Numbered from the stretch's first letter, positions 7,464-15,045 are shown. The stretch: DNA of 17,998 nt from DAOPJM01 sp035399665 (GCA_035399665.1 DAOPJM010000036.1:1-17998); one strand, 5' to 3'. The notes: generated by a model not told the origin, from the sequence alone. Translations and numbers: made by a program.

Positions 7464-7697
7464 ATCATAGGATAAATGCTCCGGCGGCAAAAACTCACTG
7501 TCACGTCATAGGATAAATGCTCCGGCGGCAAACCCTCACTGTCATNNNNNNNNNNNNNNNNNNNNNNNNNNNNNNNNNNNNNNNNNNNNNNNNNNNNNNN
7601 NNNNNNNNNNNNNNNNNNNNNNNNNNNNNNNNNNNNNNNNNNNNNCTCACTGTCACGTCATAGGATAAATGCTCCGGCGGCAAACCCTCACTGTCAT
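7464..7697. repeat. 41-base tandem repeat, interrupted by the assembly gap
   Basis: Units run 7464-7504 and 7505-7545, then after the gap a partial unit 7646-7656 and a full one 7657-7697. Each unit begins GTCATAGGATAAATGCTCC and ends CTCACTGTCA plus C or T. The first unit differs slightly (AAAAACTC for AAACCCTC). Units are directly joined with no spacers, and 41 is not a multiple of 3, so this is neither a CRISPR array nor a coding repeat. The array runs straight into the inverted repeat pair at 7698. Confidence 0.85.
7546..7645. other. Assembly gap of 100 N
   Basis: Exactly 100 unknown bases, a conventional scaffold filler, lie inside the 41-base tandem repeat. The last 52 bases before the gap (7494-7545) are identical to the first 52 bases after it (7646-7697), so the true gap length may be zero, or negative by overlap. 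Confidence 0.97.
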
Positions 7698-7850
7698 CCT
7701 GAGGAGCAAAAGCGACGAAGGATCTTGAAACAAGCATAATGAGAAAGATGCGCTCCCCCTGTGTGACAAGCAGTTCACGAGGTGGGAGCGCCTTTTGACC
7801 CCTAAGCTTTCGGCAAGATCCTTCGACTTCGCTCAGGATGACAAGGGAGC
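7691..7850. repeat. Inverted pair of the GTCATCCTGAG interspersed repeat
   Basis: Reading forward from 7692, TGTCATCCTGAGGAGC...GACGAAGGATCTTG...GCGCTCCC is followed, from about 7784 to 7848, by the reverse complement GGGAGCGCC...CAAGATCCTTCGACTTCGCTCAGGATGACA. The two arms could pair into a long imperfect hairpin. The right arm, read in reverse and extended to about 7895, matches the repeat copies at 2680-2780 (shared landmarks CATCCAATT, TCCG.CAACC, GTCATCCTGAGC, GGATCTTGCCGAAAGC). Confidence 0.78.
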
Positions 7851-7950
7851 GGGTTGGCGGAGCATAATTGGATGCCAGCAGGGGGAGGGTTGGCAGAGAA
7901 TAATTACATGAAAGCCGGATAATTTGATGCATACAGGATGGGCATGCGAG

Positions 7951-8067
7951 CGGCTAAACCATCACAAACACAGGACTCGCACGATTCGGATACTATCATC
8001 CGAATAGCACGAGTCCATGTATTGCGTTTGTGACTGAACCGCCGTATACCAAACGGCTTATGGCGGT
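7951..8067. other. 94-base imperfect palindrome between convergent genes, with a second small hairpin
   Basis: Nested arms pair in order: CGGC (7951-7954) with GCCG (8041-8044), TCACAAAC (7962-7969) with GTTTGTGA (8026-8033), GGACTCG (7973-7979) with CGAGTCC (8010-8016), and ATTCGGAT (7984-7991) with ATCCGAAT (7998-8005), around a 6-base loop. ACCGCC (8038-8043) and GGCGGT (8062-8067) form another hairpin. There is no T run on either side, so this is not a standard terminator, although it sits where ppdK transcription should end. It could be a structured RNA, a bidirectional stop or the remnant of a mobile repeat. Confidence 0.6.
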
Positions 8068-8126
8068 GTGTGAGGTCGGCTAATCAACTAATGGTTAGCT
8101 CCCACTCGAGTTTTGTCTTTGTCGGA

Positions 8127-10769
8127 TTACTTGCCGGCCTTGGAGCCTTTGATGACCGCCTGAGCCGCCGCGAGTCTCGCTATGGGAACTCTGTACGGGC
8201 TGCAAGAGACGTAGTCGAGGCCAATCCTGTGGCAGAACTCCACGGAGGAGGGGTCGCCGCCATGCTCGCCGCAGATACCAAGGTGCAGGTCGGGGCGGGT
8301 CTCACGGCCAAGCTTGACAGCCATCTGCATGAGCTTGCCTACGCCGATCTGGTCAACCCTTGCGAAGGGATCGCTCTCAAAGATCTTCTTGGCATAGTAG
8401 TCGGAAAGGAACTTGCCCGCGTCGTCACGGCTAAAGCCGAAGGTCATCTGGGTAAGGTCGTTCGTGCCGAAGGAGAAGAACTCGGCCTCGGTCGCTATCT
8501 CATCGGCGGTAAGAGCCGCACGCGGGATCTCAATCATGGTGCCGACCAAGAACTTGAACTTCAGACCCTTCTCGACAAACACCTTCTTGGCTGTGGCCAG
8601 AACTATATCCTTGACGTACTTAAGCTCCTTGACCTCGCCTACGAGCGGGATCATGATTTCGGGAATGATATCAAGGCCGGTCTCGGCGCGAACCTCGGCA
8701 GCCGCCTCTATGACGGCGCGGGTCTGCATCTCCGCGATCTCCGGATAGGTGACGGAAAGACGGCAGCCCCTGTGACCCATCATCGGGTTGGACTCCTTCA
8801 GCCCGTCCACGGTGGCCTTCAGCTCCTCAAAGCTCAGACCCATGGTCTTGGCAAGATCCGCGATCTCCTCATCCTTGTGGGGGAGGAACTCATGCAGCGG
8901 GGGATCCAGGAAGCGGATGGTGACAGGGCGTGCGCCCATGGCCTTGTAAATTCCCTTGAAGTCCTCTTTCTGCATGGGCAGAATCTTGGCAAGAGCCTTT
9001 GCGCGCTCTTCGGCGTTCTTGGCTACTATCATCTCACGCACGGCGGGAATACGATCCTCATCGAAGAACATATGCTCGGTACGGCAGAGGCCTATGCCCT
9101 CGGCGCCGAAGCGAACCGCTGTGGCGGCCTGCGCGGGCGAGTCGGCATTGGTGCGAACCTTGAGCCTGCGGATAGCGTCCGCCCAGCCCATGATGGTTGC
9201 GAAGTTGCCGGACAGCTCGGCGGGAACGGTCTTGATTGCGCCCTCGTAAACCTTGCCCGTGGAACCGTCAAGGCTCAGCCAGTCGCCCTCCGTGAGGGTT
9301 TCGCCGCTCTTTAATATGGTAATAAGCTTTGACGCCTCATCGATGTTGATGTCCTTGCAGCCCGAAATGCAGCAGGTGCCGAGCTGACGCGCAACGACGG
9401 CGGCGTGGGAGGTCATACCGCCGAACGAGGTGAGTATGCCCTTGGCTATGTTCATGCCCTCGATGTCCTCAGGGCTGGTCTCTTTGCGAGCAAGAATGAC
9501 GGCTTCGCCGCGCTCGCCGGCTTCCATAGCCTCTGTCGCGTCGAAGTAGATGCGGCCCGCGGCGGCTCCGGGGGAGGCGGGCAGACCGGTTGCGATAACC
9601 TTGCCCTCCTTGAGCGCCTTCGCGTCAAAGGTGGGATGCAGCAGCGCGTCAAGGCTCTTGGGATCTATCATGGCGACGGCTTCCTGACGGGTGATCATGC
9701 CCTCGGAAACGAGGTCAACGGCCACCTGCAAAGCGGCCGCGGCGGTGCGCTTGCCGTTACGGGTCTGGAGCATATAGAGCTTGCCCTTCTCGATGGTGAA
9801 CTCCATATCCTGCATATCGCGGTAGTGCTTCTCAAGGATGTCCGCAATCCTCACGAACTGCGCATAGACCTCGGGGTTGGTATCGGCCAGGACGCTTATG
9901 GGGGACGGCGTGCGGATGCCCGCGACAACGTCCTCGCCCTGCGCGTTCATCAGGAACTCGCCGAACAGGGATTTCTCACCGGTGGAGGGGCTTCTTGTGA
10001 AAGCAACGCCCGTGCCGGAGTCGTCGCCCATGTTGCCGAATACCATAGACTGCACGTTGACGGCGGTACCCCAGCTGTAAGGGATGTCGTTCATGCGGCG
10101 GTATACGATAGCGCGGGGGTTGTCCCAGCTGCGGAACACGGCCTTGACAGCCTCGATGAGCTGCATATGGGGGTTCTGCGGGAATGCCTCGCCCTTTTGT
10201 GCAAGGTACAGAGCCTTGTAAGCGGAGACGATCTCCTTGAGGTCGTCGGCGGTCAAATCGGTGTCCTTCTCGCAGCCGTGAGCCTTCTTCGCGGCGTCAA
10301 GAATCTTGTCAAACTTCGCCTTCTCTACGCCCATAACGACGTCGGAGAACATCTGTATGAAACGCCTGTAACTGTCAAAGGCAAAGCGCTCGTTGTTGGT
10401 GAGACGAGCCATGGCCAAAACGGTGTCATCGTTCAAGCCGAGGTTCAAGATGGTGTCCATCATGCCCGGCATGGAAGCGCGTGCGCCCGAACGAACTGAT
10501 ACGAGATAGGGATTCTCGACGCTCCCGAATTTTTTGCCTACGGCGCTCTCGACGGTCGCAAGAGCCGAGTAGATTTGGTGTACAATCTCGTCCGAAATCA
10601 TCTTGCCGTCGTCATAGTAACGAGTGCAGGCCTCGGTCGTGATGGTAAAGCCGTATGGGACCGGCAGCCCCAGTCCGGTCATCTCAGCAAGGTTGGCTCC
10701 CTTGCCGCCCAGAAGGTTGCGCATTCCCGCGTTTCCTTCGTCAAACAGATAAACATACTTGTGTGCCAA
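8127..10769 (-). CDS. ppdK: Pyruvate, phosphate dikinase
   Basis: PPDK reversibly converts pyruvate, ATP and phosphate to PEP, AMP and PPi, linking glycolysis and gluconeogenesis in anaerobes. The product is 880 residues, close to the usual length. The N-terminal nucleotide-binding part shows LLGGKGANLAEM (19-30), SVRSGARASMPGMMDT (91-106) and LQTRNGKRT (334-342). The swivelling phosphohistidine domain has GGMTSHAAVVARQLG (450-464), with His455 as the carrier. The C-terminal PEP/pyruvate barrel has GLCRTEHMF (560-568), SFGTNDLTQM (766-775) and GICGEHGGDP (831-840), with the catalytic Cys833. The start is a TTG at 10769: AAGGAGGG lies 8 bases upstream, and the protein then aligns with family members beginning at MAxKYVYLF. 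An ATG 24 codons earlier would start at the promoter itself. Its own tandem promoters lie upstream. No PPDK regulatory protein gene is seen nearby. Confidence 0.96.
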   Translation of the reverse strand: MAHKYVYLFDEGNAGMRNLLGGKGANLAEMTGLGLPVPYGFTITTEACTRYYDDGKMISDEIVHQIYSALATVESAVGKKFGSVENPYLVSVRSGARASMPGMMDTILNLGLNDDTVLAMARLTNNERFAFDSYRRFIQMFSDVVMGVEKAKFDKILDAAKKAHGCEKDTDLTADDLKEIVSAYKALYLAQKGEAFPQNPHMQLIEAVKAVFRSWDNPRAIVYRRMNDIPYSWGTAVNVQSMVFGNMGDDSGTGVAFTRSPSTGEKSLFGEFLMNAQGEDVVAGIRTPSPISVLADTNPEVYAQFVRIADILEKHYRDMQDMEFTIEKGKLYMLQTRNGKRTAAAALQVAVDLVSEGMITRQEAVAMIDPKSLDALLHPTFDAKALKEGKVIATGLPASPGAAAGRIYFDATEAMEAGERGEAVILARKETSPEDIEGMNIAKGILTSFGGMTSHAAVVARQLGTCCISGCKDINIDEASKLITILKSGETLTEGDWLSLDGSTGKVYEGAIKTVPAELSGNFATIMGWADAIRRLKVRTNADSPAQAATAVRFGAEGIGLCRTEHMFFDEDRIPAVREMIVAKNAEERAKALAKILPMQKEDFKGIYKAMGARPVTIRFLDPPLHEFLPHKDEEIADLAKTMGLSFEELKATVDGLKESNPMMGHRGCRLSVTYPEIAEMQTRAVIEAAAEVRAETGLDIIPEIMIPLVGEVKELKYVKDIVLATAKKVFVEKGLKFKFLVGTMIEIPRAALTADEIATEAEFFSFGTNDLTQMTFGFSRDDAGKFLSDYYAKKIFESDPFARVDQIGVGKLMQMAVKLGRETRPDLHLGICGEHGGDPSSVEFCHRIGLDYVSCSPYRVPIARLAAAQAVIKGSKAGK

Positions 10770-10812
10770 AATAATACCCTCCTTGTTTAATAGAAACTCT
10801 CCTAACCGATAA

Positions 10813-10841
10813 ATTATAGCAGATGTGCATAACGCTTTCAA
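10813..10841 (-). promoter_or_regulatory. Promoter of ppdK (proximal)
   Basis: On the - strand TTGAAA (10841-10836) and TATAAT (10818-10813) are 17 bases apart, a near-consensus vegetative promoter. The transcript would start near 10806, giving a leader of about 37 bases with AAGGAGGG before the TTG start. Confidence 0.82.
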
Positions 10842-10858
10842 GATATTTACAATTATAT

Positions 10859-10895
10859 ATTATACAAACCATAAAGCTTTTGCACAAAAAAGCTT
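10859..10895 (-). promoter_or_regulatory. Second upstream ppdK promoter overlapped by an inverted repeat
   Basis: On the - strand TTGTGC (10887-10882) and TATAAT (10864-10859) are 17 bases apart. The -35 hexamer forms the exact loop of a perfect 8-base inverted repeat, AAGCTTTT / AAAAGCTT (10874-10881 and 10888-10895), which could be an operator. Confidence 0.5.
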
Positions 10896-10969
10896 GCAAT
10901 TAACGCAAAATTTTCGTAAACGGCGCGAACCCTCGAATCAGACGGGGATAAAAAATGCATATTGAGGAC

Positions 10970-10998
10970 AAAAAAAGCCCCGCATATACCACGGAGCT
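10970..10998 (-). terminator. Terminator of nifJ-ridA
   Basis: On the - strand AGCTCCG pairs with CGGGGCT (one G-T pair) around a 9-base loop, followed by TTTTTTT. It lies about 20 bases after the ridA stop and separates this operon from the ppdK promoters. Confidence 0.85.
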
Positions 10999-11018
10999 TT
11001 CACGCCATCAGCTTTTGC

Positions 11019-11405
11019 TTACCCCACGATCGCTATGGCCTCGATTTCGACCTTGGCGTCCTTTGGCAGACGCGCCACTTGAAACGCCGCTCTTGCGGGC
11101 AGGGACTTGGAGAAGAACTCGGCGTAGACCTTGTTCATGGCGGCAAAATCGTTCATGTCCGCGAGGAACACGGTGGTCTTGACGACGGCGTCAAGGTTGG
11201 TTCCCGCCTCCGTCAGAATGGCCTCGATGTTGCGAATGGACTGGGCGGTCTGCTCGGTGATGCTTTCACCGGCGAACGCGCCGGTCTTGGGGTCTATGGG
11301 AAGCTGCCCCGAGACGAACACGAGAGCGCCCTTGGCCACAACGCCCTGCGAATAGGGGCCTATCGCGGCGGGGGCTTGGGGTGTTGCTATGAATAATTTA
11401 TCCAT
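11019..11405 (-). CDS. ridA: RidA family reactive intermediate (enamine/imine) deaminase
   Basis: RidA (YjgF/YER057c/UK114) hydrolyses reactive enamine/imine intermediates such as 2-aminoacrylate, giving ketoacids and ammonia and protecting PLP enzymes. The 128-residue protein has the usual length for this small trimeric family. Conserved parts are IGPYSQGV (15-22), LVFVSGQLPIDP (28-39), Q56 and N59 in QTAQSIRNIEAIL, VKTTVFLADM (75-84), and the signature PARAAFQVARLPKDAKVEIEAIA (103-125) with the substrate-binding Arg105 and Glu120. The ATG at 11405 follows AAGGAGAG at about 8 bases; a longer frame reading into the intercistronic hairpin is not needed. It lies 67 bases downstream of nifJ with no promoter seen between them, and shares the terminator after it, so it is cotranscribed with the pyruvate oxidoreductase. 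Confidence 0.93.
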   Translation of the reverse strand: MDKLFIATPQAPAAIGPYSQGVVAKGALVFVSGQLPIDPKTGAFAGESITEQTAQSIRNIEAILTEAGTNLDAVVKTTVFLADMNDFAAMNKVYAEFFSKSLPARAAFQVARLPKDAKVEIEAIAIVG

Positions 11406-11430
11406 GATGAACTCTCCTTTCAATATTGAA

Positions 11431-11458
11431 GCGGCGGACGCTTTAGAACGCCCGCCGC
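11431..11458 (-). promoter_or_regulatory. Intercistronic hairpin between nifJ and ridA
   Basis: A 10-base stem with one A-C mismatch (GCGGCGGACG / CGCCCGCCGC on the + strand) encloses the 8-base loop CTTTAGAA. No T run follows; instead a 12-base palindrome TTCAATATTGAA and the ridA ribosome-binding site come next. It is likely a processing, stability or attenuation element that sets the nifJ to ridA ratio. Confidence 0.6.
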
Positions 11459-11472
11459 AGTTGCTTTTGCGA

Positions 11473-14400
11473 TTACATATCGCCAAGCTTCTTGTAGTAC
11501 TCTATGGTCTCCTTGGCCTCATGCTCCGCTCTTTCGAACAGCTTGTCAGCGACCTCGGGGAACTGATGCTTCAGTGCGGCGTACCTTGCTTCACCCATGA
11601 TGAAGGCCTGATAGCTGCCGGTAGGATCCTTGCTGTCCAGCACGAACGGGTTGATCCCATCCTTGGTCAGATCAGGATTGTACCTGTACAGGGGCCAGTA
11701 ACCGGCCTCAACCGCTTTCTTGGCTTCCTCCTGCGAATGGTTCATGTTGATACCATGGTTGATGCAGGGAGCGTAGCAGATGATGAGGGACGGGCCATGG
11801 TAGGCCTCGGCCTCGTTGACCGCCTTTATGAGCTGGTTGGGGTTGGCGCCCATGCAGACCTTTGCGACGTAGACGTAGCCGTAGCTCATTGCCATAAGTC
11901 CAAGGTCCTTCTTCTTGGTGCGCTTGCCGGCAGCCGCGAACTTCGCGATAGGTCCGGTAGGCGTAGCCTTGGAGGACTGACCGCCGGTGTTGGAGTAGAC
12001 CTCGGTGTCCAGAACGAGAACGTTGACGTCCTCACCCATGGCCAGAACGTGATCGAGTCCGCCGTAGCCGATGTCGTAAGCCCAGCCGTCGCCGCCGAAA
12101 ATCCAAACGGACTTCTTGGTCAGCAGGTCGGCGTTCGCGATGACCTCATAGGCCAACGTGCAGGCGTCGCAGGGGCATTTCTTGCCGTTGGCAAGCCAGT
12201 CTGCTTCCCACTCGGTGCCGGTCAGATCCACGTCCACGCCGTCCTTGCATGCTGCAAGCAGCTTTTCGCCCGCAATGCGGGAGCCCTCGGCGTCGTCCAT
12301 CTTGGCGAGCCATTCGGCGCCGGCGGCCTTGATATCTTCGCAGCACCAGTCAACGGCGATCAGCTTCTCAACGACCTGAGCAAGGTTCTTCCTGCGGTAG
12401 GAAACGGCGAGGTTGATGCCGAAGCCGAACTCAGCGTTGTCCTCAAACAGCGAGTTTGCCCAAGCGGGGCCAAAACCCTTGTCGTTGGTGCTGTACGGGC
12501 AGGTCGGGGCGGAGCCGCCGTAGATGGAGGTACAGCCCGTGGCGTTCGCAACGATCATCCTGTCGCCGAAGAGCTGAGTAACGAGCTTGATGTAAGGCGT
12601 TTCGCCGCAGCCCGCGCAAGCGCCGGAGAACTCGAACAGGGGCTTCTTGAACTGACTGCCCTTGACGGTCTTGGTGTTGAAGGCAAGATCCTTTTCGGGG
12701 ATAGTGACTGACCAATCCCAGAAGGACTCGTCCTGCTTGGCGTCCTCAAGCGGGATGTAGCGCAGAGCCTTGACCTTGGCGGGGCAGCAGTCTATGCAGT
12801 TGCCGCAGCCGGAGCAGTCCAAGGGCGAGACCTGCATACGGAAGGTAAGTCCTGCGACTTCCTTGCCGACAGCCTTCTTGGTGACAAAGCCCTCGGGCTT
12901 TGCGGCTTCTTCCTCGGCGTTAAGCAGCACGGGGCGGATGGCGGCGTGCGGGCAGACGAGTGCGCACTGGTTGCACTGTATGCAGTTTTCGGGAACCCAT
13001 TCGGGAACCTTGACGGCGATACCGCGCTTTTCGTACTTGGTGGTGCCGGTCGGAACGGTACCGTCGGGGCTCATCTTTGAGACGGGCAGGCTGTCGCCAT
13101 CCTGTGCCAAGATGGGCTTGATGAAGTCCTTGAAGTAAGGATCGTCGGTGACGTCCTTGACGATTGCACCCTCTGTGGTGGTTGCCCAGGATTCGGGGTA
13201 GTGAACCTCGGTGACGGCGGAAGCGCCGATGTCGATAGCGTCATAGTTGCGCTTTACGACTTCCTCGCCCTTGCGGGTGTAGGACTTCTTGGCGGCGGCC
13301 TTCATGTAGGTTATGGCGTCCTCCGCGGGGATGACGTTCGCAAGCTTGAAGAAAGCGGCCTGCATGATGGTGTTGATTCTGCCGCCCATGCCGACCTTGA
13401 CGGCCAGATCGACCGCGTCGATGTTGTAGAATCTGAGGTGCTTCCTTGCGATGGCGTTCTTGAGGGAAGCGGGCAGCTCACGCTCCATATCCTCAAGGGA
13501 CCAGTGGGAGTTGAGCAGGAACACGCCGCCGTCGCGGATGCCGTCGGCCACCGCGTAACGGGTGACGTAGGAGGGATTATGGCAAGCCACGAAGTCCGCA
13601 TGGTCGATGAGGTACGGGCTTTGGATGGGGGTCGTGCCGAAGCGCAGGTGCGAAACGGTCAGACCGCCGGACTTCTTGCTGTCGTAGGCGAAATAGCCCT
13701 GAGCGTACATCGGGGTATGGTCGCCGATAATCTTGATGCTGTTCTTGTTGGCGCCGACGGTACCGTCGGAACCGAGACCGAAGAACTTGCAGGCGATGGT
13801 GCCGGCGGGAGCCGCCGCGACGTGCGCGGGCATAGGCAGGGAAGTAAAGCTCACATCGTCGATGATGCCAACGGTGAAGTGATTCTTCGGCTTGTCAAGC
13901 TCCAGGTTGTCATAGATAGCCTTGACCATGGTCGGAGTGAACTCCTTGCTGCCGAGGCCGTATCTGCCGCCGTATACTTCGACGCCATCTCTGCCCTGCT
14001 CAACCAACGCCGCGATGACGTCGGTATAGAGGGGCTCGCCAACGGAGCCGGGCTCCTTCGTCCTGTCGAGGACGGCGAGGCGCTTGCAGCTTGCGGGGAT
14101 AGCGTCCACGAAAGCCTTGGTGGAGAACGGACGATACAGACGAATCTTGATAAGACCGAGCTTGGCGCCCTTGGAATTCAGGTAGTTGATAGCTTCCTCA
14201 ACGACGTCCGCGCCGCTGCCCATGATGACGATGACGTTCTCCGCATCGGGTGCGCCGACGTAATCAAACAGATGGTAGTGCCTGCCGGTGATGTCGCCGA
14301 CCTTGTCCATGTAATCCTGGACGATGGCGGGGATGGCGGCGTACTCGTTGTTGGTGGCTTCACGATTCTGGAAGTAGATATCGGGGTTCTGAGCGGTACC

Positions 14401-15045
14401 GCCGAGATGGGGATGCTCAGGATTCATGGAGCGTGCGCGGAAGGCCGCGACCGCGTCGCGATCAAGCAGCTTGTCCATGTCCTCGTAGTCGATAGCTTCG
14501 ATCTTCTGAACCTCGTGGGAGGTGCGGAAGCCGTCGAAGAAATGCACGAAGGGCAGGGACGCCTTAATGGCGGAGAGGTGAGTAACGAGAGCCATGTCCA
14601 TGACTTCCTGTACGGAAGCGGAGGCGAGCATGGCAAAGCCGGTCTGACGGCAGGCCATGACGTCGCTGTGATCACCGAAAATGGAGAGGGCATGAGCGGC
14701 CAAAGCACGCGCTGAAACGTGGAATACGCCGGGCAGCATCTCGCCGCTGATCTTATACATGTTGGGGATCATCAGAAGAAGACCCTGGGACGCTGTGAAG
14801 GTGGTGGTCAGAGCGCCGCCCTTGAGGGAGCCGTGGACCGCGCCGGAAGCGCCGCCCTCACTCTGCATCTCCGCGATGCGAACCTTCTGTCCAAAGAGGT
14901 TGAGCCTGCCGTTGGCGGCCCATTCATCGGCGACCTCGGCCATAGGGGACGAGGGCGTGATGGGGTAAATGGCGGCGACGTCGGAAAACGCATATGCTAC
15001 ATGCGCAGCCGCGGTATTGCCGTCGATGGTCATGGTCTTTGCCAT
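11473..15045 (-). CDS. nifJ: Pyruvate:ferredoxin (flavodoxin) oxidoreductase
   Basis: This oxygen-sensitive enzyme splits pyruvate with CoA into acetyl-CoA and CO2 and reduces ferredoxin. It is the single-chain form of 1190 residues, the usual size. Domain order: pyruvate-binding domain I with YPITPSSPMAE (27-37) and EGGASGAVHGSLKGGALTTTFTASQGLL (63-90, quoted in part elsewhere); domain II/III to about 640; a two-cluster ferredoxin domain with Cys688, 691, 694, 698 and Cys744, 747, 750, 754; and a TPP domain with FSGACAGCGETPY (806-818), NATGCTSIYGG (834-844), GGDGWAYDIG (984-993) and SNTGGQSSKATPTG (1018-1031). Cys810, 813, 838 and 1064 match the positions of the proximal cluster ligands. 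An extra CPCDAC motif lies at 957-962. The ATG at 15045 follows AGGAGG at 7 bases. It is transcribed from a strong promoter and cotranscribed with ridA. Confidence 0.97.
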   Translation of the reverse strand: MAKTMTIDGNTAAAHVAYAFSDVAAIYPITPSSPMAEVADEWAANGRLNLFGQKVRIAEMQSEGGASGAVHGSLKGGALTTTFTASQGLLLMIPNMYKISGEMLPGVFHVSARALAAHALSIFGDHSDVMACRQTGFAMLASASVQEVMDMALVTHLSAIKASLPFVHFFDGFRTSHEVQKIEAIDYEDMDKLLDRDAVAAFRARSMNPEHPHLGGTAQNPDIYFQNREATNNEYAAIPAIVQDYMDKVGDITGRHYHLFDYVGAPDAENVIVIMGSGADVVEEAINYLNSKGAKLGLIKIRLYRPFSTKAFVDAIPASCKRLAVLDRTKEPGSVGEPLYTDVIAALVEQGRDGVEVYGGRYGLGSKEFTPTMVKAIYDNLELDKPKNHFTVGIIDDVSFTSLPMPAHVAAAPAGTIACKFFGLGSDGTVGANKNSIKIIGDHTPMYAQGYFAYDSKKSGGLTVSHLRFGTTPIQSPYLIDHADFVACHNPSYVTRYAVADGIRDGGVFLLNSHWSLEDMERELPASLKNAIARKHLRFYNIDAVDLAVKVGMGGRINTIMQAAFFKLANVIPAEDAITYMKAAAKKSYTRKGEEVVKRNYDAIDIGASAVTEVHYPESWATTTEGAIVKDVTDDPYFKDFIKPILAQDGDSLPVSKMSPDGTVPTGTTKYEKRGIAVKVPEWVPENCIQCNQCALVCPHAAIRPVLLNAEEEAAKPEGFVTKKAVGKEVAGLTFRMQVSPLDCSGCGNCIDCCPAKVKALRYIPLEDAKQDESFWDWSVTIPEKDLAFNTKTVKGSQFKKPLFEFSGACAGCGETPYIKLVTQLFGDRMIVANATGCTSIYGGSAPTCPYSTNDKGFGPAWANSLFEDNAEFGFGINLAVSYRRKNLAQVVEKLIAVDWCCEDIKAAGAEWLAKMDDAEGSRIAGEKLLAACKDGVDVDLTGTEWEADWLANGKKCPCDACTLAYEVIANADLLTKKSVWIFGGDGWAYDIGYGGLDHVLAMGEDVNVLVLDTEVYSNTGGQSSKATPTGPIAKFAAAGKRTKKKDLGLMAMSYGYVYVAKVCMGANPNQLIKAVNEAEAYHGPSLIICYAPCINHGINMNHSQEEAKKAVEAGYWPLYRYNPDLTKDGINPFVLDSKDPTGSYQAFIMGEARYAALKHQFPEVADKLFERAEHEAKETIEYYKKLGDM

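Noticed and set aside
5999..7531. 510-codon open frame on the - strand, running from the tandem repeat through the NAGPA gene
   Set aside because: Antisense to two genes with clear domain motifs; its first part is translated from the 41-base repeat.
7464..7697. CRISPR array
   Set aside because: The 41-base units are contiguous with no spacers, and no cas gene is present.
7501..7932. Open frame on the - strand across the N gap
   Set aside because: Made of repeats and unknown bases; no ribosome-binding site or protein signal.
7951..8044. Integron attC site
   Set aside because: It has bulges and nested arms like attC, but the outer arm GTTTGTG does not fit the GTTRRRY core and there is no integrase or cassette array.
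8070..9314. 414-codon open frame on the + strand
   Set aside because: Entirely antisense to ppdK, which has full family motifs. The frame shows no known domain and reflects third-base GC bias.
9405..10499. 364-codon open frame on the + strand
   Set aside because: Antisense shadow of ppdK, with no ribosome-binding site or recognisable domain.
11389..12711. 440-codon open frame on the + strand
   Set aside because: Antisense shadow of nifJ; the protein is Gly/Val/Ala/Leu-rich, as expected from reversed high-GC codons.
13201..14715. 504-codon open frame on the + strand
   Set aside because: Antisense shadow of nifJ in the same frame relation as the other shadow, with no motif.
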